Below are positions 35,151-43,836 of a stretch of 64,000 bases of DNA, one piece after another. How positions within the stretch are numbered: position 1 is the first letter of the stretch; every line of letters starts with the position of its first letter. Position numbers and translations under genes: made by a program. Below the pieces are notes generated by a model that worked only from the letters and a program-made list of their open reading frames with translations, made no database searches and was not told the DNA's origin. Source of the stretch: Pseudomonas sp. CHM02 (lineage in GTDB: Bacteria; Pseudomonadota; Gammaproteobacteria; Pseudomonadales; Pseudomonadaceae). Where the stretch lies: contig NZ_JFCA01000038.1 of assembly GCF_000612585.1 (NCBI RefSeq), positions 1-64,000 on the forward strand, read 5' to 3'.

Positions 35151-35526
35151 TTTGACGAGCGTACGACTGATCCAAATGTGGGAGCTGGCTTGCCTGCGAA
35201 AGCGGCCTAACAGCCGACCAGAATGTTGGATCAGTCTGAGTACATATCCGTTATTTAGGTAACGGCTGCTATGGGTTCCGCCCTTACGGCGGGTCACTTT
35301 GGAAAAGCCGAAATGCCGGCCCAGCCCAAAGTAACCAAAGGGCTCTTGCCCCAACACTCGGCACCTCGCTCACGCTCGGTGTGCCCCAAATCCCTGTCGA
35401 ATTACGGCCAGCGTGTTTGACGGGGCGCCTGAGATCAAAAGCAGGATCAAGATCAAGAGCGGCTCGCTTCGCATCGTGGTTAGCTTGGGGGGCTGCGTGT
35501 CTATCGCCGGCAGGTGCTTTGTAGAA
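35151..35526. repeat. Intergenic region with REP-like piece and a dispersed-repeat-like block
   Basis: No gene is supported here. From about 35178 a segment (TGTGGGAGCTGGCTTGCCTG) has the form of a common pseudomonad extragenic repeat. From about 35240 to 35475 lies a block (ATCCGTTATTTAGGTAACGGC..., GTAACCAAAGGGCTCTTGCCCC, TTTGACGGGGCGCCTGAGATC) that I recognise as a type seen between genes in many fluorescent Pseudomonas genomes. This is from memory and would need a search. Confidence 0.5.
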
Positions 35527-36207
35527 TCAGCCCAACCGAGCAGCCGCGCGTGCGACGATCTCGCCGCGCACCCTGCGCGATTCGGCGGTGCGTTTGTTGG
35601 CTTCTTCCAACACATGTTTGGGCGCGGTGTCCGGGCGGCCGGAGTCGAAGGGTGGCGCGGGGGCGTATTCGATCTGCAACTGCACCAGTTGCGCCGCCGC
35701 TTCGCTGTACAGCTCTGCCGCCAGGGTCAAGGCGAAGTCGATGCCGGCGGTGATGCCGCCACCGGTCAGCAGGTTGCCGTCACGCACCACGCGCGCCTGC
35801 ACAGGGATTGCGCCGAGCGGGGCGAGCAGGTCGTGGTAGGCCCAGTGTGTCGTCGCCTTGCGCCCACGCAACAGACCGGCCGCGCCCAGTACCAGTGAAC
35901 CGGTGCACACCGAAGTCACGTAGCGTGCGGTTTGCGCCTGGGCCGCGAGGAAGTCCAGGGTCTGCGGGTCTTCCATCAACGCGCCCACGCCGGAACCGCC
36001 GGGCACGCAGATCACATCCAGGCGCGGGCAGTCGGCATACGTCATGGTCGGGGTGAACACCAGTCCGGTACTGGAGGTGACCGGAGCGAGGTCTTTCCAC
36101 ACCAGGTGCAGTTTCACATCCGGCAGCGAACCCAGTACGTCGTAGGGGCCGGTGAGGTCCAGTTGCTGGATGCCGGGGAACAACAGAAAGCCGATCTGCA
36201 AGGTCAT
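35527..36207 (-). CDS. inhA: Isonitrile hydratase (DJ-1/PfpI family)
   Basis: A 226-residue cytoplasmic enzyme converting isonitriles to N-substituted formamides. The sequence closely resembles the P. putida N19-2 enzyme: MTLQIGFLLFPGIQQLDLTGPYDVLGSLPDV at the start and TGGGITAGIDFALTLAAELY later. The nucleophile is Cys101 in SVCTGS, the same number as reported for P. putida InhA. It is divergent from a GlxA-type regulator 90 bp away, likely its activator. The isonitrile substrate in nature is unclear. Confidence 0.88.
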   Translation of the reverse strand: MTLQIGFLLFPGIQQLDLTGPYDVLGSLPDVKLHLVWKDLAPVTSSTGLVFTPTMTYADCPRLDVICVPGGSGVGALMEDPQTLDFLAAQAQTARYVTSVCTGSLVLGAAGLLRGRKATTHWAYHDLLAPLGAIPVQARVVRDGNLLTGGGITAGIDFALTLAAELYSEAAAQLVQLQIEYAPAPPFDSGRPDTAPKHVLEEANKRTAESRRVRGEIVARAAARLG

Positions 36208-36297
36208 GAGTGAAGCTCCGTCAAAGGGGTGGACGGCTTCACTCTAGAGGCCTAGGATTTGGCGAATACGCCATTGAGCCCACGAATCACGCCAATC

Positions 36298-37302
36298 ATG
36301 CCTCGAATTGTCCACGTCCTCGCTTTCGATAACGCCCAAGTGCTCGATGTCACCGGGCCGCTGCAGGTGTTCGCCTCCACCAATGACCTGGCGCGCCAGC
36401 GCGGCGAACCTTTGCCGTATGCCGTCTCGGTGATCGCCGCGCAAACGCAGCCGGTGATGACCTCGGCCGGCCTGGCGCTGGTGGCCGAGCCACTGCCCGC
36501 CGTCGACGCACCATGCGACACGCTGGTGATCGCAGGCGGCTGGGGCGTGTACGGCGCGGCCGAAGACCCGGCGCTGGTGGAGTGGGTACGCGAGAAAGCC
36601 AGGCACACCCGGCGCATGACGTCAGTGTGTACCGGCGCGTTCCTCTTGGCCGCCAGCGGCATGCTCGACGGCTGCCGCGTGGCCACCCACTGGACGCGTT
36701 GCGAGGAACTGGCGCGCAAGTTCCCTTCGCTGACGGTGGAGTCCAACCCGATCTTCATCCAGCAGGGCGCCGTCTGGACGTCCGCTGGTGTCACCGCCGG
36801 CATCGACCTGTGCCTGGCGCTGGTGGAAGAAGACCTGGGCCGCGCGGTGGCCCTGGAAGTGGCGCGGCATCTGGTGGTGTTCCTCAAGCGGCCCGGTGGC
36901 CAGTCGCAATTCAGTGTGACGTTATCGCTGCAAAAGGATGACAGCCGCTTCGCCGAACTCCACGCCTGGATGGCCGAGAACCTGACCCTGGATTTGAGCA
37001 TCCCCACCCTGGCCGCCCAGGTCGGCATGAGCGAGCGCAGCTTCGTGCGCCACTACCGCGCCGAAACCGGCCAGACCCCGGCGCGTGCCGTCGAATTGAT
37101 CCGCGTAGAGACCGCGCGCCGGCAACTGGCCGACAGCAATGCGTCGATCAAGCGCATCGCCGTGCAGTGTGGGTTTGGCTGTGAAGAGACCTTGCGGCGC
37201 AGTTTTTTGCGAGCCCTGTCAGTGACACCCCAGGCTTATCGCGAACGCTTTTCGCCAAGCAATTCCAGCAGCGCATCCAGCGTGGCTTGCGGTGCTTCCT
37301 GA
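36298..37302 (+). CDS. GlxA-type transcriptional regulator (DJ-1 domain plus AraC DNA-binding domain)
   Basis: A 334-residue regulator with an N-terminal DJ-1/PfpI-like domain (VHVLAFDNAQVLDVTGPLQVFASTND..., SVCTGAFLLAASG with the DJ-1 cysteine) and a C-terminal AraC/XylS domain (LDLSIPTLAAQVGMSERSFVRHYRAETGQTPARAVELIR...IAVQCGFGCEETLRRSFLRAL). Such proteins sense small metabolites and activate neighbouring catabolic genes. The ATG at 36298 is preferred over a TTG at 36259. Its target is probably the divergent inhA. The last 67 nt overlap the 3' end of the hydrolase gene on the opposite strand. Confidence 0.9.
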   Translation: MPRIVHVLAFDNAQVLDVTGPLQVFASTNDLARQRGEPLPYAVSVIAAQTQPVMTSAGLALVAEPLPAVDAPCDTLVIAGGWGVYGAAEDPALVEWVREKARHTRRMTSVCTGAFLLAASGMLDGCRVATHWTRCEELARKFPSLTVESNPIFIQQGAVWTSAGVTAGIDLCLALVEEDLGRAVALEVARHLVVFLKRPGGQSQFSVTLSLQKDDSRFAELHAWMAENLTLDLSIPTLAAQVGMSERSFVRHYRAETGQTPARAVELIRVETARRQLADSNASIKRIAVQCGFGCEETLRRSFLRALSVTPQAYRERFSPSNSSSASSVACGAS

Positions 37303-38150
37303 GGAATATTGTGGCCTACACCGGGCAACACCTGGCGGCGGTAAAATCCACTGAAATGCTCAAGGTCATCGTCCTCTTCGGGCGGCGGGCCGACGCCATC
37401 ATCCGCGCCGCACAGCGAAATGCTCGGCACCGAAATCGCCGGTTGCAGGGCCAGCGCGGCTTCAATGGATTCCAATGCCGGGTCGCCGGGCGCGTACATG
37501 AAACGATGGCGATACGAGTGAATCACCACCTCGACAAAATCCGCGTTATCGAACGACGGTGCCGTCTGGTCATACAGACTTGGCCCCGCGGCCCAGGACG
37601 GCGACCACAGCGACCACAACAACTGGCAGAGTTCGCGACGGTTGGCGGTCAGACCGTCCACCCCGCGCTGGGTGTGAAAGTAGAACTGGTACCACAAGCG
37701 ATGCTCCGTCTCCGGTGCCCGTGGCTTGAGGGATTTGGCGATGTTCTGGATGTTGTAGCCATCCCCGGTCACCAACCCGCGCACCCGTTCGGGCCACAAG
37801 GCCGCGACGATACACGCAGCACGTCCACCCCAGTCATAACCGGCGAGGGTCGCCTGCGGGATGTCCAGCGCGTCCATGAAATCCAGCAGGTCCTTGGCCA
37901 GCGCCGCCTGCTGACCGGAGCGCATCACCTGCGGGTTGATAAACCGCGTCGGGCCATAGCCGCGCAGATACGGCACCAGCACCCGACACCCCCGCGCAGC
38001 CAGCACCGGCGCGATCTCGTCATAGCCGCGCGGGTCGTAGGGGAAGCCATGCAGCAGGATCACAGGCGTACCGTCGGCGGGGCCGTGGGCTTCATACGCC
38101 ACATCAAGCATGGACGTGCGCACAACGTGCAGTGGGAAAGCGGTGGTCAT
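37236..38150 (-). CDS. Alpha/beta hydrolase (epoxide hydrolase / dehalogenase-like)
   Basis: A 304-residue alpha/beta-fold hydrolase. The oxyanion region is VILLHGFPYDPRGYDEIAP, and the nucleophile elbow reads GYDWGG, so the nucleophile is Asp rather than Ser. That places it with epoxide hydrolases and haloalkane dehalogenases. The catalytic His is likely in LPGVGHNIPQEAP near the C-terminus. It converges on the GlxA-type regulator with a 67-nt antisense overlap. Substrate unknown. Confidence 0.87.
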   Translation of the reverse strand: MTTAFPLHVVRTSMLDVAYEAHGPADGTPVILLHGFPYDPRGYDEIAPVLAARGCRVLVPYLRGYGPTRFINPQVMRSGQQAALAKDLLDFMDALDIPQATLAGYDWGGRAACIVAALWPERVRGLVTGDGYNIQNIAKSLKPRAPETEHRLWYQFYFHTQRGVDGLTANRRELCQLLWSLWSPSWAAGPSLYDQTAPSFDNADFVEVVIHSYRHRFMYAPGDPALESIEAALALQPAISVPSISLCGADDGVGPPPEEDDDLEHFSGFYRRQVLPGVGHNIPQEAPQATLDALLELLGEKRSR

Positions 38151-38274
38151 GATCGGCTCCTGTCAGGTGCTGGAACTCTAGTCGATGGGCGTGACGGGAC
38201 AGCGCTCGATTGAAGGCAGTGGTGTTACTTGTCCACGCCATCGTCAAGGACTGCCCATTGTGCACAGGCCCTCC

Positions 38275-40101
38275 TCAGGGCTGCCAGGTGGTTTTCTCCC
38301 CGCTGAGTTTGCGGTCCAGGAACGTCGCTGCGCTGATCAACGCCAGGTGACTCAAGGCCTGGGGGGTATTGCCCAGGTGGCGGGCCTGGCTGTCGAACTC
38401 TTCGGCGTACAAACCCAATGGGTTGGCGTAGCGCAGCAGTTGTTCGAACTCCAGGTGGGCCTTTTCCACTTGCCCGGCGCGGGCCAGGCATTCGACGTAC
38501 CAGAATGAGCAGGCCGCAAAGGCGCCTTCGGTGCCTTGCAAACCGTCGATCTGGCTGTCGTCGTTGCGATAGCGATAGACCATGCCGTCGCGCACCAGGC
38601 TTTTCTGAATGGCTTCCAGGGTCGAGAGCCAGCGTGGATCGGTCGCCGCGACGAAACGCACCAACGGCATCAGCAGCATCGAACCGTCGAGTGCCGTGCT
38701 GCCGGTATGCTGCACGAAATGCCCACGCTCTTCGTTCCAGAAGTTGCTCCAGATGTCGGCGTAGATCGCCTGGCGCGTCTGGTCCCAGCGCGCGAACGGT
38801 GCCGGCAGCGAGCGCTTGGACGCCAGGCGGATGGCGCGGTCCAGGGCGACCCAGCACATCAGTCGCGAGTGCAGGAAGTGATGCTGCTCGCCGCGCATTT
38901 CCCAGATGCCCACGTCCTGGGTGTTCCAGATCTCGCAGACCTGGTCGGCGACTTCCACGGTGTGTTTCCAGCCCTCGTGGGAGATCGCTTCGCCGTACTT
39001 GTTGACCAGGTACACCGCGTCCATCAGCTCGCCATAGATGTCCAACTGGATCTGGTCGAAGGCCTCGTTGCCGATGCGCACCGGCTTGGCGCCGCCGTGG
39101 CCCGTGAAGTGGTCAAGCTCGGCTTCCGGCAATTCCTGGCGACCGTCGATACCGTAGAGGATATTGATCTTGGTCGGCTGGTCGCAGCAGTCGCTGACCC
39201 GGCCTTTGAGCCAGCGCATATAGGCGTTGGCTTCTTCGACAAAACCCAGGCGCATGAACGCGTAGACAGTGAACGATGCATCGCGGATCCAGGTGTAGCG
39301 GTAGTCCCAGTTGCGTTCGCCGCCGGGCGTTTCGGGCAGGCCGAAAGTGGCGGCGGCGATGATCGCGCCGTGTTTGCGCGAGGTCAGCAGCTTGAGGGCC
39401 AGCGCCGAGCGATTGACCATTTCGCGCCAGCGTCCACGGTAGTTCGATTGCGCAATCCAGCCGCGCCAGTACTTCAAGGTGTGGGCCAGCGCCAGGTCGG
39501 TGCAGTTGCTGTCTACACGTTCATCGTCCTGGCCTCCGAGCACGAACTCGGCACCTTCTTCCTGGCCCAGGGCAAAACTGGCCACGGCGGCGCCGTCCTT
39601 GATCTGCAGCGAATGGCTGCCGGACAGGCGCAGGCCGGGTTGGCCATCGGCACTGAACACGACGGTACCGTTGTCGCTGGCGGCGTGGGTAGGCGTGCGC
39701 GCATAGTCATGCCGCACCGCGCAACGCAGATGAATGTCGGCCTTGCCACTGACCACCCGTACCCGGCGGATCAGCAACGGCAAGTCATCGATCTCTTCGC
39801 TGATGGCCAGCAGGTCAGTGATCTCCACCACGGCTTCGTCGCTGAGCCAGCGGGTTTGCAGCACGTTGGTGTCGGGCAGGTAGATCTGTTCGCGGCGTGC
39901 GTTGGGCAGGTCCGGGGTGAGTTGGAAAATACCGGCGTCGGGGCTGTCCAGCAGCGAGCAGAAGATCGACGGGCTGTCGAATTCCGGCCAGCAGAAAAAG
40001 TCGATGCTGCCTTTATCGTTCACCAGCGCCGCGCTGCGCATATCGCCGATGATGCCATGGGCATCGATGGCGCTCTGTTGTTCGTTCTTCAAATCAACCA
40101 T
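38275..40101 (-). CDS. Glycoside hydrolase family 15 protein (glucoamylase/trehalase-like)
   Basis: A 608-residue GH15 enzyme without a signal peptide, so probably cytoplasmic. It begins with the trehalase-like N-domain (SAIDAHGIIGDMRSAALVNDKGSIDFFCWPEFDSPSIF). The (alpha/alpha)6 barrel shows RNWDYRYTWIRDASFTVYAF, which carries substrate-binding residues, and a catalytic Glu in GLQGTEGAFAACSFWYVE. Bacterial members act on trehalose or short glucans. The ATG at 40101 is used; a GTG two codons earlier is equally placed relative to GGAG. It overlaps the SDR gene upstream by 8 nt and so belongs to the same operon. Confidence 0.9.
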   Translation of the reverse strand: MVDLKNEQQSAIDAHGIIGDMRSAALVNDKGSIDFFCWPEFDSPSIFCSLLDSPDAGIFQLTPDLPNARREQIYLPDTNVLQTRWLSDEAVVEITDLLAISEEIDDLPLLIRRVRVVSGKADIHLRCAVRHDYARTPTHAASDNGTVVFSADGQPGLRLSGSHSLQIKDGAAVASFALGQEEGAEFVLGGQDDERVDSNCTDLALAHTLKYWRGWIAQSNYRGRWREMVNRSALALKLLTSRKHGAIIAAATFGLPETPGGERNWDYRYTWIRDASFTVYAFMRLGFVEEANAYMRWLKGRVSDCCDQPTKINILYGIDGRQELPEAELDHFTGHGGAKPVRIGNEAFDQIQLDIYGELMDAVYLVNKYGEAISHEGWKHTVEVADQVCEIWNTQDVGIWEMRGEQHHFLHSRLMCWVALDRAIRLASKRSLPAPFARWDQTRQAIYADIWSNFWNEERGHFVQHTGSTALDGSMLLMPLVRFVAATDPRWLSTLEAIQKSLVRDGMVYRYRNDDSQIDGLQGTEGAFAACSFWYVECLARAGQVEKAHLEFEQLLRYANPLGLYAEEFDSQARHLGNTPQALSHLALISAATFLDRKLSGEKTTWQP

Positions 40102-40894
40102 TGCCACGGAACTCCGGATAAAGGCTCATGCCGCCGTCAATAAAAAGCGTGCTGCCGACTACATAGTCGGACGCATCACTGGCCAGCCACACCACGGCGT
40201 TGGCCACGTCTTCCACATCGCCTACGCGGCCATAGGGAATCAGCTTGAGCAGTTCTTTTTCCGCCGCGCCTTCGGTGGCCGCACGGTTGATCGCGGTACG
40301 GATCGCCCCCGGCGCAATGCCGTTGATGCGGATGCGCTGTTCACTGACTTCCTGGGCGAGGGTACGCATCAACATCTCCACGCCGCCCTTGGATGCTGCG
40401 TAATTCACATGCCCGGCCCAGGGAATCAGTTGGTGCACCGAGCTCATATGAATGATTTTGCCGGCAGCTCGCGACACCCCTTCGCGCACGCCCTGGCGGT
40501 TGAAAATGCGCACGGCCGCACGGGCACACAGGAACTGGCCCGTGAGGTTGACGCCGATCACCGCATTCCAGTCGTCGAGGCTCATGTCCACCAGGTTGGC
40601 GTCCTTCTGCATGCCGGAGTTGGCCACCAGGATGTCCAGGTGGCCGAAGGCCTCGAGGGTCTGGGCAAAAAGCCTTTCCACATCGTCCTCTATTGAGACG
40701 TTGGCACCGATGGCAATCGCCCGGCCGCCCTCGGCATTGATCTGCTCGGCCAGCGCCTCGGCCGGGGCGGCCTGGCTGTTGTAGTTCAGCACCACGGCCG
40801 CTCCGGCTTGCGCCAGGGCCTTGGCCGCGCCGGCGCCGATTCCGGAACTGGCGCCTGTCACCAGCGCCACTTGTTGATCCAACGAAATACGCAT
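40094..40894 (-). CDS. Short-chain dehydrogenase, glucose-1-dehydrogenase-like
   Basis: A 266-residue NAD(P)-dependent oxidoreductase of the classical SDR family. The cofactor motif is TGASSGIGAG, the NSG motif stands at LVANSG in place of NNAG, and the catalytic triad is in MSSVHQLIPWAGHVNYAASKGG (Ser, Tyr, Lys). The C-terminus ends with the TLFIDGGMSLYPEF seen in glucose 1-dehydrogenases. Coupling to a GH15 enzyme by an 8-nt overlap suggests that released glucose is oxidised (inference). Stress-related trehalose turnover is another possibility. Confidence 0.9.
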   Translation of the reverse strand: MRISLDQQVALVTGASSGIGAGAAKALAQAGAAVVLNYNSQAAPAEALAEQINAEGGRAIAIGANVSIEDDVERLFAQTLEAFGHLDILVANSGMQKDANLVDMSLDDWNAVIGVNLTGQFLCARAAVRIFNRQGVREGVSRAAGKIIHMSSVHQLIPWAGHVNYAASKGGVEMLMRTLAQEVSEQRIRINGIAPGAIRTAINRAATEGAAEKELLKLIPYGRVGDVEDVANAVVWLASDASDYVVGSTLFIDGGMSLYPEFRGNG

Positions 40895-41051
40895 TGCTCA
40901 CCGACCTTAAATTCGTGAGTTCAAGTAGCTGACTGACTGCGCGCAAGGGAAGTTCAGCCGTGTGAAATTAGCGACTACAACCATGGTGGAAAATGGAATA
41001 ACAGAACTATAAAAAATAACCATAAGATACTAAAAAACCGCTCAAAAGCGT

Positions 41052-41080
41052 TTGACAGGCTTTTTTGCCGCGTGTCTTAT
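41052..41080 (+). promoter_or_regulatory. Sigma-70-type promoter of the sulfated-metabolite operon
   Basis: A perfect -35 box TTGACA (41052-41057) is followed by 17 bp and TCTTAT (41075-41080, four of six consensus bases). Transcription would start near 41087, giving a leader of about 60 nt before the HAD gene. The -10 lies within a 9-base inverted repeat, noted separately. Confidence 0.55.
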
Positions 41081-41180
41081 AGGCACACCTCAACCCGCTC
41101 CGTTGGTAGTTCGGAAGTCATCGCGGGGCCACCTATAAGAGATATCTATGTGCCTTTCGGCCGATATAGGGGAACTACCA
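41075..41180. repeat. Two nested-offset inverted repeats around the operon start
   Basis: TCTTATAGG (41075-41083) pairs with CCTATAAGA (41132-41140). TGGTAGTTC (41104-41112) pairs with GAACTACCA (41172-41180). The first pair covers the -10 box; the second encloses the ribosome binding region and the ATG at 41148. They could be operator half-sites or a leader structure. Confidence 0.5.
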
Positions 41181-41852
41181 GGTCAGGTAAAAGCAACGGC
41201 CTTAGTTGGCGTGCCCAAGTTAGTCATCTTCGATTGCGACGGCGTACTCGTGCAAAGTGAAGAGATAACCCTGTCTGTATTGATTTCCCTGCTGAATGCG
41301 CGTGCTCAGCGCGATACGATTCTTGATGTAACACGTTTTATCGAACACTTTCGCGGGCGCAGGATCGCTGATTGTCTGCGTGAAGCGGAACAACTATTAG
41401 ATATCAGTCTAGATGCTGAGTTTGAACAGTATTTTCGCCAGCGGGCATGGGAAGCACTGACGCTCAACTTGAAAGCCACGGAGGGAATAGTCGACGTACT
41501 GGAAAGTCTGGAAGTTGCCTATTGCGTCGCTTCCAGTGCGCCGCGCAATAAGATCGAGCATTGCTTGCGTCTTACAGGACTGCTTTCTTATTTCGAGGGG
41601 CGAATATTCAGTTGTTATGAACTGGGCCGTTGGAAACCCGATCCGTTGGTATTTCTGACGGCGTGTGACACGTACCGTATTGATGTCAGTGAAGCGCTGG
41701 TTGTTGAAGACAGTGTGGCGGGTATTCAGGCTGCTGTTGCCGCCAATATAAGTGTCCTGGGTTTTGGCCCGAAAGAACGGCATTCGCAACTGGCGGAGGC
41801 CGGGGCATTACCGATTGCCGATATGCGTGAATTACTGGCCATTTTCAATTGA
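41148..41852 (+). CDS. HAD-superfamily phosphatase (beta-PGM-like)
   Basis: A 234-residue HAD hydrolase, first gene of the putative sulfated-metabolite operon. Motif I is FDCDGVLV (Asp29, Asp31), motif II the Ser in VASSAPRNK, motif III the Lys in GRWKPDP, and motif IV VEDSVAG. The cap domain is of the helical type (res 44-110), as in sugar-phosphate phosphatases and beta-phosphoglucomutase. It probably removes phosphate from a sugar-phosphate-like intermediate. The ATG at 41148 gives an unusual 22-residue leader before the fold; a GTG at 41211 is an alternative with no ribosome binding site. Its base composition is visibly less GC-rich than flanking genes. Confidence 0.85.
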   Translation: MCLSADIGELPGQVKATALVGVPKLVIFDCDGVLVQSEEITLSVLISLLNARAQRDTILDVTRFIEHFRGRRIADCLREAEQLLDISLDAEFEQYFRQRAWEALTLNLKATEGIVDVLESLEVAYCVASSAPRNKIEHCLRLTGLLSYFEGRIFSCYELGRWKPDPLVFLTACDTYRIDVSEALVVEDSVAGIQAAVAANISVLGFGPKERHSQLAEAGALPIADMRELLAIFN

Positions 41853-41877
41853 TCCTATTACTCAGGGAGGAGGCATT

Positions 41878-43101
41878 GTGAACACACTTGGTTACCTGGA
41901 GCGGCTCAAGCGCAACGATCAATGTTCAGAAGTGTGGTGGGATTCATCGCCTGCCGTGTACCTGCCTTATAAACAACACCTGCTGGAAAAGTACCCGGCG
42001 GCGACGACTTATATAGAAGCGTTGATGCCGGATGATTTCTCCCAGCCCTGGGGCTTGTGCAGCGTCACCACCAACCCGCGGCTGGTGACAGCCGTGATTC
42101 TCGAGAAACGCGAGTACTGGTCGTCGCGCTTCAACTTGGCCAGCCTGTCGCCCAATGAGTTGCGCAAGCAGCTGTACAACGAAGTCATCGTCGAAGGGGC
42201 TTCGACGCTCAAGCCGCTGTGGGTTCAGTCGGCCCAGGCCGAGGGCTGGATTTGCGCGCAGGTCGACCCGGTGGATGTGCGCTGCACCGAGCGCATGACC
42301 GCCAGGGGCCTCGAGCTGCATCGCCTTGCACCGAACGTGATGGTCAAGGTGCCGGGCAGCCAGGAGGGGTTGGCGACGGTCGAGCAGTTGGTGGCTCAGG
42401 GCGCCTCGGTCAATATCACGTTTTGCTTCACGGTCGCCCAATTCCAGGCCGGTATCCAGGCCATCGAACGCGGCAGGGCGAGCGCGCGCAGCAACGGTGT
42501 CGATACGTGCCGCTGCAAGTACGTGATCACTTTCATGATTGGGCGTTTCGCCTGCCAACCTGAATTCACACTGCAGGCGGCCGAACGTGGCCTGGTATTG
42601 AGTGCCGAGGAACTGCGCTGGGCCGAGTTGATGATCTACGAGCAGATCCAGGCACTGGTGGCGGCGTCTGATGTGCCGGTCAAAACCCTGCTTTCCAGCA
42701 TAAAAGTCGATGTGGACGAGCGGGGCAACAAGCACTGCTGGCATCTGGAAAGGACCGGGCAGACCGCGACCTGCTACACGCTGACGCCGGATGTCGTGGA
42801 GTTCCTGATCGAACGTGAAAGCCACGGCAAACCAGTAGCGCCGGCCACGGAACCCCAGAAGCCGCCGGCGTCGACCTTTTCCAAGTTGGTCCGCATCCCG
42901 TACTTCTACGAAGCCTGCTTTATCGACAGCATCGAGCCGTACGACTTTGGCAACCATGAGGCGTTCATCAACGCCTGCAACGAAGCCAACAGCGCGCACC
43001 GGCGCCTGGCGGATTACTGCGTGCGGCTCTGCCCGGTGGCAAAACCGTTCAAGCGCGCGCTCAACGCGCTGTTGGCCGCCGAATTCGGGGTGATCGCATG
43101 A
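41878..43101 (+). CDS. Long transaldolase-like protein
   Basis: A 407-residue protein with a transaldolase-type barrel. The N-part has SVTTNPRLVTAVI, matching the TxNPxL motif, and Lys157 in NVMVKVPGSQEG is the expected Schiff-base lysine, followed by GASVNITFCFTVAQF in the next strand. Transaldolases move a dihydroxyacetone unit between sugar phosphates, or act as aldolases. Residues beyond about 310 form an extension with a Pro/Ala-rich link (APATEPQKPPAST) and a cysteine-containing helical end that typical transaldolases lack. The start is a GTG at 41878, preceded by GGGAGGAGG. Neighbouring phosphatase and dehydrogenases suggest it builds or splits a sugar-derived skeleton (inference). Confidence 0.8.
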   Translation: MNTLGYLERLKRNDQCSEVWWDSSPAVYLPYKQHLLEKYPAATTYIEALMPDDFSQPWGLCSVTTNPRLVTAVILEKREYWSSRFNLASLSPNELRKQLYNEVIVEGASTLKPLWVQSAQAEGWICAQVDPVDVRCTERMTARGLELHRLAPNVMVKVPGSQEGLATVEQLVAQGASVNITFCFTVAQFQAGIQAIERGRASARSNGVDTCRCKYVITFMIGRFACQPEFTLQAAERGLVLSAEELRWAELMIYEQIQALVAASDVPVKTLLSSIKVDVDERGNKHCWHLERTGQTATCYTLTPDVVEFLIERESHGKPVAPATEPQKPPASTFSKLVRIPYFYEACFIDSIEPYDFGNHEAFINACNEANSAHRRLADYCVRLCPVAKPFKRALNALLAAEFGVIA

Positions 43102-43826
43102 ACCGCATGATCGGGTTGTGGGCCCATCCACGTTCGCGCTCCACCGTACTGGAACGCGTGTTTATCGAGCGCGGGGATTTCGAGGTCTTCCACGAGCCCT
43201 TTGCGCACATGGCGTTTTCAGAGGCGTCGGCAATTCCTTCGGATGAGTGGGATCACAGTTTGCCCACCACTTACCAGGGCATCAAAGAGCATTTACTGAG
43301 TGCGCGCGAACGTACCCACGTGTTTCACAAAGACATGTGTTACCACTGCCTGGATGATTTGAAAGTTGACACTGGGTTTCTCGCACAACAGGACAATATC
43401 TTTCTTATTCGCGAACCCGCCAGCAGCATTATTTCCCATCACCGAGTACACCCGGATATGCCGCTGCAGGCCATCGGGCATAAAGCGCTGTACGAGATAT
43501 TTTGTGTGGTCACCAAACTTGCCGGGAAAGTGCCCTATGTGATCAATGCCGATGACCTTGCCGCTGACCCGGAAAGAGTGATCCGCAAACTGTGTGATCA
43601 CTTGGGTATCGAGTTCCTGCCACACGCCATGACCTGGAAACGTGAGTGCCCGCAACAATGGAAAACCTGGCGTAGTTGGCACACGGCGGCGGAAAACAGT
43701 GAGCGCATTGTGTCGCCGGATAATCAGGCTGTCGACCTGCAGGTATTCGAACAGTATCCAAAGTTAAAGGCGATGTATGAATACCATCGAACCTTTTACG
43801 CGCGCATGAATGAATTTTGTCAATAA
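43098..43826 (+). CDS. Sulfotransferase-family protein
   Basis: A 242-residue P-loop protein of the sulfotransferase fold. The 5'-phosphosulfate loop is WAHPRSRSTVLERVF (res 8-22), and the 3'-phosphate contact is FLIREPASSIISHHRVHPD, with Arg and the later Ser as in PAPS-dependent enzymes. It overlaps the transaldolase-like gene by 4 nt. The operon also encodes an APS kinase that would make its donor PAPS, which strengthens the functional call. It presumably transfers sulfate to a hydroxyl or amine of the pathway product. GC is lower than in the genes downstream. Confidence 0.82.
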   Translation: MNRMIGLWAHPRSRSTVLERVFIERGDFEVFHEPFAHMAFSEASAIPSDEWDHSLPTTYQGIKEHLLSARERTHVFHKDMCYHCLDDLKVDTGFLAQQDNIFLIREPASSIISHHRVHPDMPLQAIGHKALYEIFCVVTKLAGKVPYVINADDLAADPERVIRKLCDHLGIEFLPHAMTWKRECPQQWKTWRSWHTAAENSERIVSPDNQAVDLQVFEQYPKLKAMYEYHRTFYARMNEFCQ

Positions 43827-43836
43827 GGATTATTGT

